The notes under the pieces were generated by a model. That model was not told the origin of the DNA. It ran no database searches and saw nothing but the letters and a program-made list of their open reading frames with translations. The position numbers and the translations under genes were made by a program. From an uncultured Gammaproteobacteria bacterium (lineage in GTDB: Bacteria > Pseudomonadota > Gammaproteobacteria > GCA-001735895), in assembly GCA_947260025.1 (NCBI GenBank), contig CAMYON010000038.1, positions 1 to 37,815 on the forward strand: a stretch of 37,815 nt of DNA, read 5' to 3'. Below, one piece after another: positions 7,190-17,087 of the stretch (position 1 is the stretch's first letter; each line of letters opens with the position of its first letter).

Positions 7190-8095
7190 ATGCTAACTCA
7201 TTCGGCCAGCCTCTACCTGGCCTCGGTACTGATCTGGGGCTCCACCTGGTACGCGATCAAATTCCAGCTCGGCGTGGTCGCCGCCGAGGTATCGCTGGTG
7301 TATCGATTTGCGCTGGCCGCGATCATCCTCTTGTTATTCTGCCTGCTGACCGGGCGCAGCCTTAAATACTCGGCAAGTCAGCATGGATTTATCGCGCTGC
7401 AGGGTTTGTTTCTGTTCTCGAGCAATTACCTGGTGTTTTACTGGGCGACCGAACTACTGACTTCAGGCATCGTGGCGCTGATGTTCTCGACGGTTATCCT
7501 GATGAACATCGTCAATGGGGCGATATTCATGCGCCTGAGGGTGAGTCGGCGGGTTATTGTCGGTGCCTGCTTCGGTATTGCCGGCATAGCGGCGATCTTC
7601 TGGTCGGAAGTCAGCGGGGTAGAAAATAGCGCTGCTACCTGGCGCGGATTGTGGATGTGCGTCATCGCGACTTACAGTGCCTCGATCGGCAATATTATTT
7701 CCGCTCGTAACCAGCAAAACCAGATCCCGGTGGTGCAAACCAACGCCTTGGGCATGGCCTACGGTGCGCTGATCATGGCGCTCTATGCGCTCTTCAGCCA
7801 GGTGCCCTTCAACTACGATCCCGCGATCGCCTACAGCGTCTCGCTGATTTACCTGTCGGTATTCGGCTCGATCCTCGCTTTCGGCTCTTACCTGACGCTG
7901 GTCGGTCGTATCGGCGCCGACAAGGCTGCGTATGCCGCGGTATTGTTTCCGGTTATCGCGCTTGGCATTTCGACGCTGTTCGAGGGTTACGAGTGGACTT
8001 TGCGCGCCGTGTTTGGTTTCGCGCTGGTACTGCTCGGTAACTACATCGTCCTGACCAGGTCCAAACCCGAGGCTTCGTTTCGAGACGCCGCTTAA
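7190..8095 (+). CDS. EamA/DMT-family membrane transporter
   Basis: This 301-residue inner-membrane protein has about 10 hydrophobic helices in two homologous EamA repeats (about residues 5-135 and 150-290). The first opens with LASVLIWGSTWYAIKFQLG, the usual DMT signature, and the second ends with VLFPVIALGISTLFEGYEWT and ALVLLGNYIVL. It follows the kinase stop by 2 bases (TAAGGATG), so it is presumably translated by reinitiation and regulated with the thiamine genes. DMT carriers move amino acids, nucleotide sugars, vitamins and other small molecules; a role with thiamine, a precursor or a breakdown product is inferred from position. It converges on the DUF294 gene with a 4-bp overlap and no terminator between. 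Confidence 0.85.
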   Translation: MLTHSASLYLASVLIWGSTWYAIKFQLGVVAAEVSLVYRFALAAIILLLFCLLTGRSLKYSASQHGFIALQGLFLFSSNYLVFYWATELLTSGIVALMFSTVILMNIVNGAIFMRLRVSRRVIVGACFGIAGIAAIFWSEVSGVENSAATWRGLWMCVIATYSASIGNIISARNQQNQIPVVQTNALGMAYGALIMALYALFSQVPFNYDPAIAYSVSLIYLSVFGSILAFGSYLTLVGRIGADKAAYAAVLFPVIALGISTLFEGYEWTLRAVFGFALVLLGNYIVLTRSKPEASFRDAA

Positions 8096-10194
8096 CCGCG
8101 TGACAGCGGATCGCCGAGCAGGTTGGAAACATTCGGCACCTGTTCCAGCGCCCAGCTCAGTTGATCACGGGTTGCGGAACTGAGACTGGCTGGCGCAACC
8201 CGGTTCGATAACGGGATGCCCGCTTCCAGGTCGAGCAACTGCTGTTCGAGGATGGTATTGAAGATAATGCGATGGGCTTCGCTCACGTTCTTGAACGTCT
8301 TCTTCATCTTGCCGACCTTGCGTCTGACCTCGGCGAAACGTTGTGGCGTCGAATGTACGCGAATGCCGTGCCTGATTGCCAGCGTGCGCGCGGTCGAAAA
8401 TAGCGGCATGATCCCGCCCATCTTCAGGTCCATGCGGCCATTGTCGAGCTTGAATCGACCGAACAGGCCCAGCGGTGGCGAGTTTTTGCTCGCGTTAATC
8501 GCCATCAAGTTGACGAACAACCTGGATTCACCGCCAATCTTGAAAGCATGATCGAGCACCTGGTTGGCGATTTTCATATCGCCATGCACGCCGACGGCAT
8601 CGAAAAAGATATCGCAGTTTAGAATGTCCTCCGGTGACTGACGCTTGATCCAGGTCTTCACCAGTTTCCTCCAGCCCTTGACCGACAGGCGCCAGTCCGG
8701 GTTACTTGCCATGACCTTGCCCTTGCAGTAGGGCACGCCGGCGGCATCGAGCATGTCGGAAACCTTGCGTCCAAGCTCGGCGAACCACTCGTCTTCGGGT
8801 CCGCCAGGCTCACCCTCGGCGAACACGATGGCGTTGTCCTGATCCATTGCCAGCAGGCTTTCGCCGCGGCCACCGGAGCCGAGTACAAGCATCGCGTAGG
8901 GGCAGGGCGGCGGACCGGGCATCTCCCGTTCGGCTAGCTTGCAGGCCTGCCGGGTCAGCGCACAGAGTTCGCGTGAAATCACCGCGGCCACGTCTCGCGC
9001 ATCGACCTCCTCGGCCACCAGGCTCTTTGCCACCAGCACGATGTTGCCCCAAACTGCCGCCATCTGGACGGCGTTGTCGGCTGCGTCGATGTCGTCGCCG
9101 AGCAGTACCGCATAGTCGGCGCGCTGGCGTAACAGGTCGCGCGCCGACAGCGCGCCCACGATGTTGCCATGGCTGTCGTGCACGCCGAGGTGGCGAATGT
9201 GCATGCGCTGCATGCGCGCGATAGCGCGATAAACGAAAGCATCGGCGGAAAGGCTTTCCAGCGGAAACACGGCAACCTGGCTTACCGGCAGATCAAACGC
9301 GGCGTCGCCATCGCGCCGGAACTGTCGCAGCAGATCGCGTTCGGTGATGATGCCGGTGGGTCCTTCCGCTTCAATCGGGTTGACGTAAAGCGAACTGACT
9401 TCGTGATCGATCATCTGCGCCATGGCGTCGCGCAGGCTGATGTCGGCGTCGACCATTAGCGGGGGGCTTTTCATCAGGTCGCGCAGGCGATGCCGGTACG
9501 GAAAGCTATCGATACGATCGAGCACGGCGCGCGTCTTGCGCGTCTCGTGCACGTCGAGCCATCCGATTTTCGCCTCGCGCAGGGTCGATTCGCTAAACCG
9601 CTCGCAGGCGCGTTCGAGCTCTGCCAGGGTGCGAATTCCTTTCTCGCGCAGGCGTGGAATCAAGGCTACGAAAATCGCCGCGGTCGCAATCGCGTCGCCG
9701 AGCGCGCTGTGCCGATCGTGAATATCGACCTTTGCCCAGCTGGCGATGGTATCGAGAGAAAAATCTGGCAGGTTGGGCGCCAGCAGGTTGACCAGGAAAC
9801 GTACGTCGAGACAGCGTGGTTGGGTCCATTTCAACCCGGCCAGTTCGCGCTCGCGCTTCAGCATCGCCAGGTCAAAACCGCTGGCGTAACCGACCAGCAC
9901 CGAATCCTGGCGCCAGTTGTCGAAATCCTTGACTACTTTACCGAAGGTCCTGGCGTCGGCGACGTCGGCGTCGCTAATACCATGGATCGCCTGGCTTTCG
10001 GCAGGGATGGGTACGCCGGGATTGATGAGTTCCTCGAAGATGCTGGTCTCATCGACTGCGCCATGCACGATGCGTACCGCGCCAAGCTGAATCATGCGCG
10101 CCTGGTTGGTATCGAGCCCGGTAGTCTCGCTGTCAAACGCGATTGCATCCAGCGATAGCAGAGGGGTTGATGCCGGATTATGTTGCACCGCCAT
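8092..10194 (-). CDS. DEDDh exonuclease / CBS pair / DUF294 nucleotidyltransferase-like fusion
   Basis: This 700-residue protein joins three modules. Residues about 16-180 are a DnaQ/RNase T-type 3'-5' exonuclease: FDSETTGL gives D21 and E23, GYASGFDLAML the third acid, and HSALGDA the catalytic His and last Asp. Residues about 230-355 are a CBS pair, a likely adenine-nucleotide sensor, seen as MVDADISLRDAM and GIITERDLL. From about 380 follows the DUF294 region, with a nucleotidyltransferase signature GSGGRGESLL..DQDN at about 435-450, resembling GlnD and other pol-beta-like enzymes, and a DUF294 C-terminal domain. The exonuclease motif is complete, so it is probably active. It lies 3 bases after the SDR gene, in line with the gat genes. 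Substrates of both catalytic modules are unknown. Confidence 0.85.
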   Translation of the reverse strand: MAVQHNPASTPLLSLDAIAFDSETTGLDTNQARMIQLGAVRIVHGAVDETSIFEELINPGVPIPAESQAIHGISDADVADARTFGKVVKDFDNWRQDSVLVGYASGFDLAMLKRERELAGLKWTQPRCLDVRFLVNLLAPNLPDFSLDTIASWAKVDIHDRHSALGDAIATAAIFVALIPRLREKGIRTLAELERACERFSESTLREAKIGWLDVHETRKTRAVLDRIDSFPYRHRLRDLMKSPPLMVDADISLRDAMAQMIDHEVSSLYVNPIEAEGPTGIITERDLLRQFRRDGDAAFDLPVSQVAVFPLESLSADAFVYRAIARMQRMHIRHLGVHDSHGNIVGALSARDLLRQRADYAVLLGDDIDAADNAVQMAAVWGNIVLVAKSLVAEEVDARDVAAVISRELCALTRQACKLAEREMPGPPPCPYAMLVLGSGGRGESLLAMDQDNAIVFAEGEPGGPEDEWFAELGRKVSDMLDAAGVPYCKGKVMASNPDWRLSVKGWRKLVKTWIKRQSPEDILNCDIFFDAVGVHGDMKIANQVLDHAFKIGGESRLFVNLMAINASKNSPPLGLFGRFKLDNGRMDLKMGGIMPLFSTARTLAIRHGIRVHSTPQRFAEVRRKVGKMKKTFKNVSEAHRIIFNTILEQQLLDLEAGIPLSNRVAPASLSSATRDQLSWALEQVPNVSNLLGDPLSRG

Positions 10195-10197
10195 CGT

Positions 10198-10944
10198 TTA
10201 ACGCCCCCCGGAAACGTCGATAAAACTGCCGGTGGTATAACCCGAGGCGTCGGATAGCAGCCACAGAATGGCCTCGGCAACCTCGGCCGGGTAGCCACCG
10301 CGCTGCATCGGCACGTTCGACTTGAGGCGGTCGACGCGACCGGCCTCACCGCCGGCGGCGTGGATGTCGGTATAAATCAATCCGGGTTTGACCGCGTTGA
10401 CGCGTATCCCCTGGTCACCGACTTCCTTGGCGAGCCCGATGGTCATCGCATCCACCGCGCCCTTGGCCGCGGCATAGTCGACATACTCGTGCGGCCCGCC
10501 TATGTCGGCCGCGCGCGAGGAGACGTTGACGATCGCGCCGCCATCGCCGCCGGTTTTGGTCGACATGCGTTTTACCGCCTCGCGCGCACACAGAAAACTG
10601 CCGATGACATTGATATCGAACACGCGTCGCCAGCGATCCGGGTCCATGTCGACCAGGTCGCTTTGCCGTTCGAGAATACCGGCGTTATTGACCAGTCCGT
10701 CGAGCCGGCCGAACTCGCGATCGATAGCGCGGTACATTGCCTCTACCTCGGATTCCTGGCCGACATCGGCCTGGAACAGGAAGGCCTGGTGACCGCCGTC
10801 GGTAAGCGCCTGGAGCAGCTCGTTGGCGGCCTGTTCGCTGTGCAGGTAATTGAGACAGAGCGAGTAACCGCGGGCGGCCGCCAGGCGCGCGGTCTCCGCG
10901 CCGATGCCGCGACTTGCTCCGGTGATCAGTAGTACTTTTGACAT
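10198..10944 (-). CDS. Short-chain dehydrogenase/reductase (SDR) oxidoreductase
   Basis: This 248-residue classical SDR reduces or oxidises a carbonyl/alcohol with NAD(P). It shows the Rossmann loop TGASRGIG (residues 9-15), the structural motif NNAG (86-89), the catalytic Ser in NVSSRA (142/143), and YAAAK with Y157 and K161. The C-terminus SGYTTGSFIDVSGGR matches the FabG-like/glucose-1-dehydrogenase-like group. There is no acidic residue at the end of the second beta strand (LCLNYLHSEQ), which favours NADP(H). The substrate is unknown; it is not in a fatty-acid operon. It is co-directional with the DUF294 fusion (3-base gap), which suggests cotranscription. Confidence 0.88.
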   Translation of the reverse strand: MSKVLLITGASRGIGAETARLAAARGYSLCLNYLHSEQAANELLQALTDGGHQAFLFQADVGQESEVEAMYRAIDREFGRLDGLVNNAGILERQSDLVDMDPDRWRRVFDINVIGSFLCAREAVKRMSTKTGGDGGAIVNVSSRAADIGGPHEYVDYAAAKGAVDAMTIGLAKEVGDQGIRVNAVKPGLIYTDIHAAGGEAGRVDRLKSNVPMQRGGYPAEVAEAILWLLSDASGYTTGSFIDVSGGR

Positions 10945-10992
10945 GCTGTCTGGTTCCCGTCCGGCGGGGGCGCGAGCGCGAGCGTCGCCGGT

Positions 10993-11325
10993 TTACTCGT
11001 GAAACAATTCGAGCGCTTCGGGTGCGTGATCTTTCTTGTGATAAGCCTGCAAGCCCAAAACACCCCTGGTGTCCTGCCGAATCTCGATAAACACCTGCGC
11101 CGGTGTGACTTCCAGGCTTTCGACCAGCGCGACCGCGTCGGCCTGCTGATTGTAAACGATCATCGCCTGCGGGTCGGCCTCGAGCCTGGTCTGCAGCTGC
11201 TCGCGGTCGAGGCAGACTTCGCAATCCTCGGCGCCTGGCATCAGCAACGCGACCAGGGGCCTGTCCTCGGTGTCGAGGGCGCGCGTTATGATCTTGTTAC
11301 TGCAAGTGCGTTTGATTGTCAGCAT
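10993..11325 (-). CDS. Unrecognised 110-residue protein downstream of gatB
   Basis: I do not recognise this family. The protein is mixed, fairly acidic and soluble, begins MLTIKRTCSNKIITRAL, has three cysteines (C8 and a C-E-V-C pair near residues 35-38) and alternating hydrophobic segments suggesting beta strands (LVALLMPG, VFIEIRQD, VLGLQAYHKKDH). No signal peptide or membrane segment is visible. It is likely real: it starts 2 bases after the gatB stop, on the same strand, in otherwise packed DNA, and the reverse frame is less plausible. The ATG is preceded by a short AGG within the gatB tail, pointing to coupled translation. The next gene downstream is the SDR. Confidence 0.6.
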   Translation of the reverse strand: MLTIKRTCSNKIITRALDTEDRPLVALLMPGAEDCEVCLDREQLQTRLEADPQAMIVYNQQADAVALVESLEVTPAQVFIEIRQDTRGVLGLQAYHKKDHAPEALELFHE

Positions 11326-11327
11326 GC

Positions 11328-12767
11328 CTAGGGTTTCAATTTTTCACGCAATATTGCATTTACCTGCCCCGGATTCGCCTTGCCCTGCGATTGCTTCATC
11401 ACCTGGCCGACAAAAAAACCGAGCACCTTGTCCTTGCCGGCACGAAATTGCTCTACCTGCTCGGGATTGGCAGCGATAACCGCGTCGATCAACGACTCGA
11501 TCGCGCCGCTGTCGGTAATTTGCTTCAGCCCGCGCGCTTCGATAATGCCATCGGCGTCGCCTTTGCCATGCCACATGGCTTCGAAAACTTCCTTGGCTAT
11601 TTTGCCTGAAATCGTGTCGTCGGATATGCGCGAGATCAATTGCGCGAGCATTTGCGGCGTAATCGGTGAATCAGCGATATCGAGGTTCGCCTTGTTCAGC
11701 GCACCGGCGAGATCGCCCAGGATCCAGTTGGCGAGCTGGGCATTTTGTTCGGGTATCTCGGCCAGCGCGGTTTCGAAATAGGACGCGGTTTCGCGGTTCG
11801 CGGTTAGCAGTTCCGCGTTGTAATCCGACAGCCCGAGCTCGTCGATATAGCGTTGTTTCTTCTGTTCGGGAAGTTCCGGCAGGGAGGCACGGATATGCGC
11901 GATGTCTTCATCGGTGATCGCTACCGGTAACAGGTCCGGATCGGGGAAGTAACGATAATCGTTGGCCTCTTCCTTGCTGCGCATCGAGCGGGTCTCGTCG
12001 CGTTCGGAATCGTACAGCCGGGTTTCCTGCACCACGCTGCCGCCATCCTCGATCAGGTCGATCTGGCGTTCGATCTCGATGTTGATCGCGCGTTCGAGGA
12101 AGCGAAACGAGTTGATGTTCTTGAGCTCGGCGCGGGTACCGAGTTTCTGTTCGCCCTTGCGCCGTACCGAGACGTTGGCGTCGCAGCGAAACGAGCCCTC
12201 CTGCATATTGCCGTCGCAGATTTCGAGGTAGCGCACCAGCGAATGTATTTTGCGCGCGTAGGCCACCGCCTCTTTGGCAGAACGCATGTCGGGCTCGGAG
12301 ACGATCTCGAGCAGGGGGGTGCCGGCTCTGTTCAGGTCGATAGCGCTCTGCTCGGGAAACTGGTCATGAATCGATTTGCCCGCGTCTTCCTCGAGGTGTG
12401 CGCGCGTGATGCCGACTTCCTTGAGCTCGCCCTCCGCGGGACTGATGTAGAGGTGCCCCTTGCCGACGATCGGCAATTCATACTGGGAGATCTGGTAACC
12501 CTTGGGCAGGTCGGGGTAAAAATAATTCTTACGCGCGAACACCGAGTGATGATCGATCTCGGCATCGATGGCAACGCCGAAACGGATTGCCATGGTCACC
12601 GCTTCCCGATTCAGCACCGGCAGCACGCCCGGCAGACCCAGATCGACCGCGCAGGCCTGGGTGTTGGGTGCGGCACCGAAGGCAGTCGAGGCGCCGGAAA
12701 AAATCTTGCTCCGGGTCGCGAGCTGCGCGTGGATTTCGAGTCCGATAACGCTTTCCCATTCGCTCAT
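11328..12767 (-). CDS. gatB: Asp-tRNA(Asn)/Glu-tRNA(Gln) amidotransferase subunit B
   Basis: GatB, 479 residues, recognises mischarged Glu-tRNA(Gln) or Asp-tRNA(Asn) and phosphorylates the acyl group in the GatCAB complex. The start [22 protein letters not shown] and blocks such as [42 protein letters not shown] and [11 protein letters not shown] are diagnostic. The C-terminal YqeY-like tail ends [16 protein letters not shown]. Length is normal. It overlaps gatA by 4 bases (ATGA). Confidence 0.97.
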   Translation of the reverse strand: MSEWESVIGLEIHAQLATRSKIFSGASTAFGAAPNTQACAVDLGLPGVLPVLNREAVTMAIRFGVAIDAEIDHHSVFARKNYFYPDLPKGYQISQYELPIVGKGHLYISPAEGELKEVGITRAHLEEDAGKSIHDQFPEQSAIDLNRAGTPLLEIVSEPDMRSAKEAVAYARKIHSLVRYLEICDGNMQEGSFRCDANVSVRRKGEQKLGTRAELKNINSFRFLERAINIEIERQIDLIEDGGSVVQETRLYDSERDETRSMRSKEEANDYRYFPDPDLLPVAITDEDIAHIRASLPELPEQKKQRYIDELGLSDYNAELLTANRETASYFETALAEIPEQNAQLANWILGDLAGALNKANLDIADSPITPQMLAQLISRISDDTISGKIAKEVFEAMWHGKGDADGIIEARGLKQITDSGAIESLIDAVIAANPEQVEQFRAGKDKVLGFFVGQVMKQSQGKANPGQVNAILREKLKP

Positions 12768-14215
12768 TTAAACGCCTCCGGGGTCTGCAGGTGCCAGTCG
12801 CTAACCTGCTGGTAGCTATGCGCGGCGTTAAGCAGCACGGCCTCATCGAAGTAGTTGCCGATCAGCTGCATACCGACGGGCAAGCCATCGATGAAACCGG
12901 CCGGTAGCGACATCCCCGGCAGCCCGGCCAGGTTCAGCGAAATCGTGTAAATGTCCTGCAGGTACATGCTGACCGGGTCATCGGTTTTGGCGCCCAGCTT
13001 GAATGCGGTCTCGGGCGTGGTCGGGCCGAGGATCAGGTCGACGCTGTCGAAAGCCTGCTGGAAATCCTGCTTGATCATGCGCCTCAACTGCTGCGCCTTG
13101 AGGTAATAAGCGTCGTAGTAACCGGCGGATAGCGCGTAAGTTCCGATCATGATGCGGCGCTTGACCTCGGCACCGAAGCCCTCGCCGCGCGAGCGTTTGT
13201 ATAGATCCTCCAGGTCGACCGGGTTGTCGCAGCGATACCCGAAGCGAACCCCGTCGAAGCGCGACAGGTTGGACGAGCACTCCGCCATCGCGATCACGTA
13301 ATAGGTCGGGATCGACAGGCTGGTATTGGGCAGTGAAATATCCTTGATCTCGGCGCCGAGCTTGCGCAGTTCCGCGACCGCGGTTTCGATAACAGTGGCA
13401 ATGCTATCGTCGAGACCCTCCGCGAAATACTCCTTCGGCAGGCCGATTTTAAGGCCTTCGATACCCTTTCCGAGCGCTCCGCAGTAGTCGGGCACCGCTT
13501 GTTCGGCCGAGGTCGAATCACGCCGGTCGAAGCCCGACATGGTTTGCAGCAACAGCGCACAATCCTCGGCGCTGCGCGCGAACGGGCCGCCCTGGTCCAG
13601 GCTCGAGCCGTAAGCGATCATGCCGTAGCGTGACACCCGGCCGTAGGTCGGCTTGATACCGGTGACACCGCACAGCGCCGCCGGCTGACGAATCGAACCG
13701 CCGGTATCGGTGCCGGTCGCGCCCGGTGCGAGGCCGGCCGCCACTGCCGCCGCGGAGCCGCCCGAAGACCCGCCGGGCACGTGCGCGGTGTTCCACGGGT
13801 TGGCAACGCTGCCGTACCAGGAATTTTCATTCGAAGAACCCATCGCGAACTCATCCATGTTGGTTTTGCCCAGCATGACCGCGCCGTCGCGCCTGAAATT
13901 CTCGATCACCGTGGCGTCGTAGGGTGCGATAAAGTTATCGAGTATGCGCGAGCCGCAGGAAGTTTTAACGCCGTCGGTGCAAAACAGATCCTTGTGCGCC
14001 AGCGGCACGCCGGTCAGGGCGCCGGCTTTACCCCGGGCAAGCGCCGCGTCCGCCGCGCGCGCCTGCGCCAGGGCAATGTCATCAGTGACGCTGATAAAAC
14101 AGTTGAGGGCGGGATTATGCTGCGCGATTCGCGCCAGGTAATCCTGGGTGATTTCGACGCTGGAGAATTCGCCTGCCGCAAGAGCACGTCGAATTTCGGT
14201 CACCGAGCTGGTCAT
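12764..14215 (-). CDS. gatA: Asp-tRNA(Asn)/Glu-tRNA(Gln) amidotransferase subunit A
   Basis: GatA, 483 residues, is the glutaminase of GatCAB: it releases ammonia from glutamine and passes it to GatB. It is an amidase-signature enzyme with the Ser-cisSer-Lys triad K75 (PLAHKD), S150 (VPGGSSGGS) and S174 ([11 protein letters not shown]); the 75- and 24-residue spacing matches characterised GatA enzymes. It overlaps gatC by one base (TAATG) and gatB by four, so all three subunits are translationally coupled. Confidence 0.97.
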   Translation of the reverse strand: MTSSVTEIRRALAAGEFSSVEITQDYLARIAQHNPALNCFISVTDDIALAQARAADAALARGKAGALTGVPLAHKDLFCTDGVKTSCGSRILDNFIAPYDATVIENFRRDGAVMLGKTNMDEFAMGSSNENSWYGSVANPWNTAHVPGGSSGGSAAAVAAGLAPGATGTDTGGSIRQPAALCGVTGIKPTYGRVSRYGMIAYGSSLDQGGPFARSAEDCALLLQTMSGFDRRDSTSAEQAVPDYCGALGKGIEGLKIGLPKEYFAEGLDDSIATVIETAVAELRKLGAEIKDISLPNTSLSIPTYYVIAMAECSSNLSRFDGVRFGYRCDNPVDLEDLYKRSRGEGFGAEVKRRIMIGTYALSAGYYDAYYLKAQQLRRMIKQDFQQAFDSVDLILGPTTPETAFKLGAKTDDPVSMYLQDIYTISLNLAGLPGMSLPAGFIDGLPVGMQLIGNYFDEAVLLNAAHSYQQVSDWHLQTPEAFK

Positions 14216-14502
14216 TATTCGATTACCTTGGGTACCCGGTAGAAACCCTGGTCGACGTCGGGTGCGATCTGCTGGAACTTGTCGCGCTCATCGGTTTCGG
14301 TGACTTCGTCATCGCGTAAACGCTGGGTGGCATCGAGCGGATTGGACAGTGGTTCCACGCCGCTGCTGTCAACCTGGTTCATCTGGTCGACGAGATCCAG
14401 AATGCTCGATAAATCGGCCGCGTACTGGTCGATGTCGGCCGCGTCGATATGCAGTCGCGCAAGATGAGCGATGTTGCGCACGTCGGTAGCTTTAAGGGTC
14501 AT
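14215..14502 (-). CDS. gatC: Asp-tRNA(Asn)/Glu-tRNA(Gln) amidotransferase subunit C
   Basis: GatC, 95 residues, is the small clamp that holds GatA to GatB. The N-terminal helix [12 protein letters not shown] and the later [17 protein letters not shown] and FYRVPKVIE are typical. It is first in the gatCAB operon, divergent from mreB across about 200 bases that must hold promoters for both. Presence of gatCAB implies that the cell makes Gln-tRNA and/or Asn-tRNA by amidation, as in many gammaproteobacteria. Confidence 0.95.
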   Translation of the reverse strand: MTLKATDVRNIAHLARLHIDAADIDQYAADLSSILDLVDQMNQVDSSGVEPLSNPLDATQRLRDDEVTETDERDKFQQIAPDVDQGFYRVPKVIE

Positions 14503-14607
14503 TTCACTGGCGCCATTGAAAAGCCCGCAAACTTACCACAATTTCACCGCTTGTATAAGCAAAAGACTGATTTTTAAGGTATTTCGCCTTGTGAAAATTA
14601 CTTGCCA

Positions 14608-14638
14608 TTGCTAGAGTACGCCCGATCTGTGCTATAAG
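14608..14638 (+). promoter_or_regulatory. mreB: Candidate mreB promoter
   Basis: TTGCTA (14608-14613) and TATAAG (14633-14638) are separated by 19 bases, slightly long for sigma-70. This gives a leader of about 60 bases before the mreB ATG at 14706. Confidence 0.35.
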
Positions 14639-14696
14639 TAGCGTAACTCCTGTTCATTCGATGGGCAGGTACCACAAAAAACACACGACGGGTTAA

Positions 14697-15752
<1,056 letters not shown>

Positions 15753-15774
15753 ATTCCCAGCGGCCACCGCCTAA

Positions 15775-16608
15775 ATGCAAATTATACTCCAGGCACGTGG
15801 CGCTTCCTTGCAGGCGTTGTTTTTTGTCGCGATATCCGTCGCGATGATGGTTGTCGATCATCGTTTTAATCACCTCGAAGTAGTACGCACCAATATTTCG
15901 CTCGCGCTAACCCCGTTACGTTACCTGGTGAGCCTGCCGGCGACCGGCGGCAACTGGTTGAGCGACTGGTTTACCTCGCATACGGATTTGCTCGAAGAAA
16001 ACGAACGGCTGCGGGCGGAAGGCAGAATTCTGAATGCGCGCCTGCAGAAACTGGAAATCCTGGCCGAGGAAAACGCTCGCCTGCGCAGCCTGCTCGGTTC
16101 GGCGCGCAAGATAGCTGACGATGTCATCGTTGCCGAGTTGCTCTCGGTCGATCAGAATCCCTACCGTCAGCTCATTGAAATCAACCGGGGCAGCAGCGAC
16201 GGGGTCGAAATCGGGTTTGCCGTGATCGACGACTTCGGCATCATGGGGCAGGTTATCCACGTTAATCCGCAGTCTGCTACCACTATCCTGATCTCCGATC
16301 CGGAACACGCAATCCCGGTACAGTTCGTGCGCAGCGGCACGCGCTCGGTTGCCTTTGGCAGGGGCTCGACCACCCAGCTCGAACTGCGTTACCTGCCCGC
16401 GACCGCCGACATCATGGTTGACGACGAACTGGTGACTTCGGGCCTGGGGGGGCGTTTTCCTCCCGATTATCCTGTGGCCAGGGTAACCGCCATCAACGAA
16501 GACCGGGTTAGGGGATTCGTCACCGTGTTTGCCGAGCCCAAGGCCCGCCTCGACTCCAGTCGCGAAGTGCTGGTTATCAAACCCAGACTACAATCCAGAC
16601 AACAATAA
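15775..16608 (+). CDS. mreC: Rod shape-determining protein
   Basis: MreC, 277 residues, is a bitopic inner-membrane protein linking MreB filaments to periplasmic wall synthases. It has one N-terminal membrane segment (LQALFFVAISVAMMVV), a coiled coil (about residues 65-105: LLEENERLRAEGRIL, LEILAEENARLRSLL) and the beta-barrel domain with GSSDGVEIGFAVID and DDELVTSGLGGRFP. It lies 22 bases after mreB and its stop overlaps the mreD ATG by one base (TAATG). Confidence 0.96.
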   Translation: MQIILQARGASLQALFFVAISVAMMVVDHRFNHLEVVRTNISLALTPLRYLVSLPATGGNWLSDWFTSHTDLLEENERLRAEGRILNARLQKLEILAEENARLRSLLGSARKIADDVIVAELLSVDQNPYRQLIEINRGSSDGVEIGFAVIDDFGIMGQVIHVNPQSATTILISDPEHAIPVQFVRSGTRSVAFGRGSTTQLELRYLPATADIMVDDELVTSGLGGRFPPDYPVARVTAINEDRVRGFVTVFAEPKARLDSSREVLVIKPRLQSRQQ

Positions 16609-17087
16609 TGTCGAGGTTGCGTTATCTGGTAATTTATCTGAGCCTGGTTGTGGCGCTGGTGTTGATGATTCTGCCGCTGCCGGACTGGGTGCAGATTTAT
16701 CGTCCCAACTGGGTAGCACTGGTTTTGATTTACTGGAGCATGGCCTTGCCCAAGCGGGTCGGCCTCTGGTTCGCCTTTTTCACCGGGATTATTCTCGACG
16801 CCTCGCAAGGTACGCTGCTCGGACAGCATACGCTGGCGCTGGTCGTGGTCATTTTTATCAACATGAACTTTTATCAACGTATTCGCGTGCTGGCCCTGGC
16901 GCAGCAGGCAATTTACGTGTTCGTGCTGTTGCTGATAAACCAGCTTATCGTGGCCTGGATCGAGGGCATCATGGGTCGGCCCACGCCGCTGCTGGCGTTT
17001 TTCGGCGCGCCGTTCGTCGGCATGCTGATCTGGCCCTGGGTCTTCGTGATACTGCGCGACATTCGGCGCAAGGCGATATTGAAATGA
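16608..17087 (+). CDS. mreD: Rod shape-determining membrane protein
   Basis: MreD, 159 residues, is an integral membrane protein with about five helices that completes the MreBCD elongation complex. Typical pieces are VLILPLPDWVQIYRPNWV, LVLIYWSMALPKRVGLW and GIILDASQGTLLGQHTL. It overlaps mreC by one base and rnd by four (ATGA). Confidence 0.95.
   Translation: MSRLRYLVIYLSLVVALVLMILPLPDWVQIYRPNWVALVLIYWSMALPKRVGLWFAFFTGIILDASQGTLLGQHTLALVVVIFINMNFYQRIRVLALAQQAIYVFVLLLINQLIVAWIEGIMGRPTPLLAFFGAPFVGMLIWPWVFVILRDIRRKAILK

Noticed and set aside
14503-14600. Possible promoter for gatCAB on the minus strand
   Set aside because: Several weak -10-like elements (such as TTATACAA) exist but none has a well-spaced -35 box; a promoter must be here but I cannot place it.
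16529-17083. In-frame upstream extension of rnd through mreC/mreD
   Set aside because: RNase D homology begins at the ATG at 17084, which overlaps the mreD stop; the extension is an out-of-frame reading of mreD.
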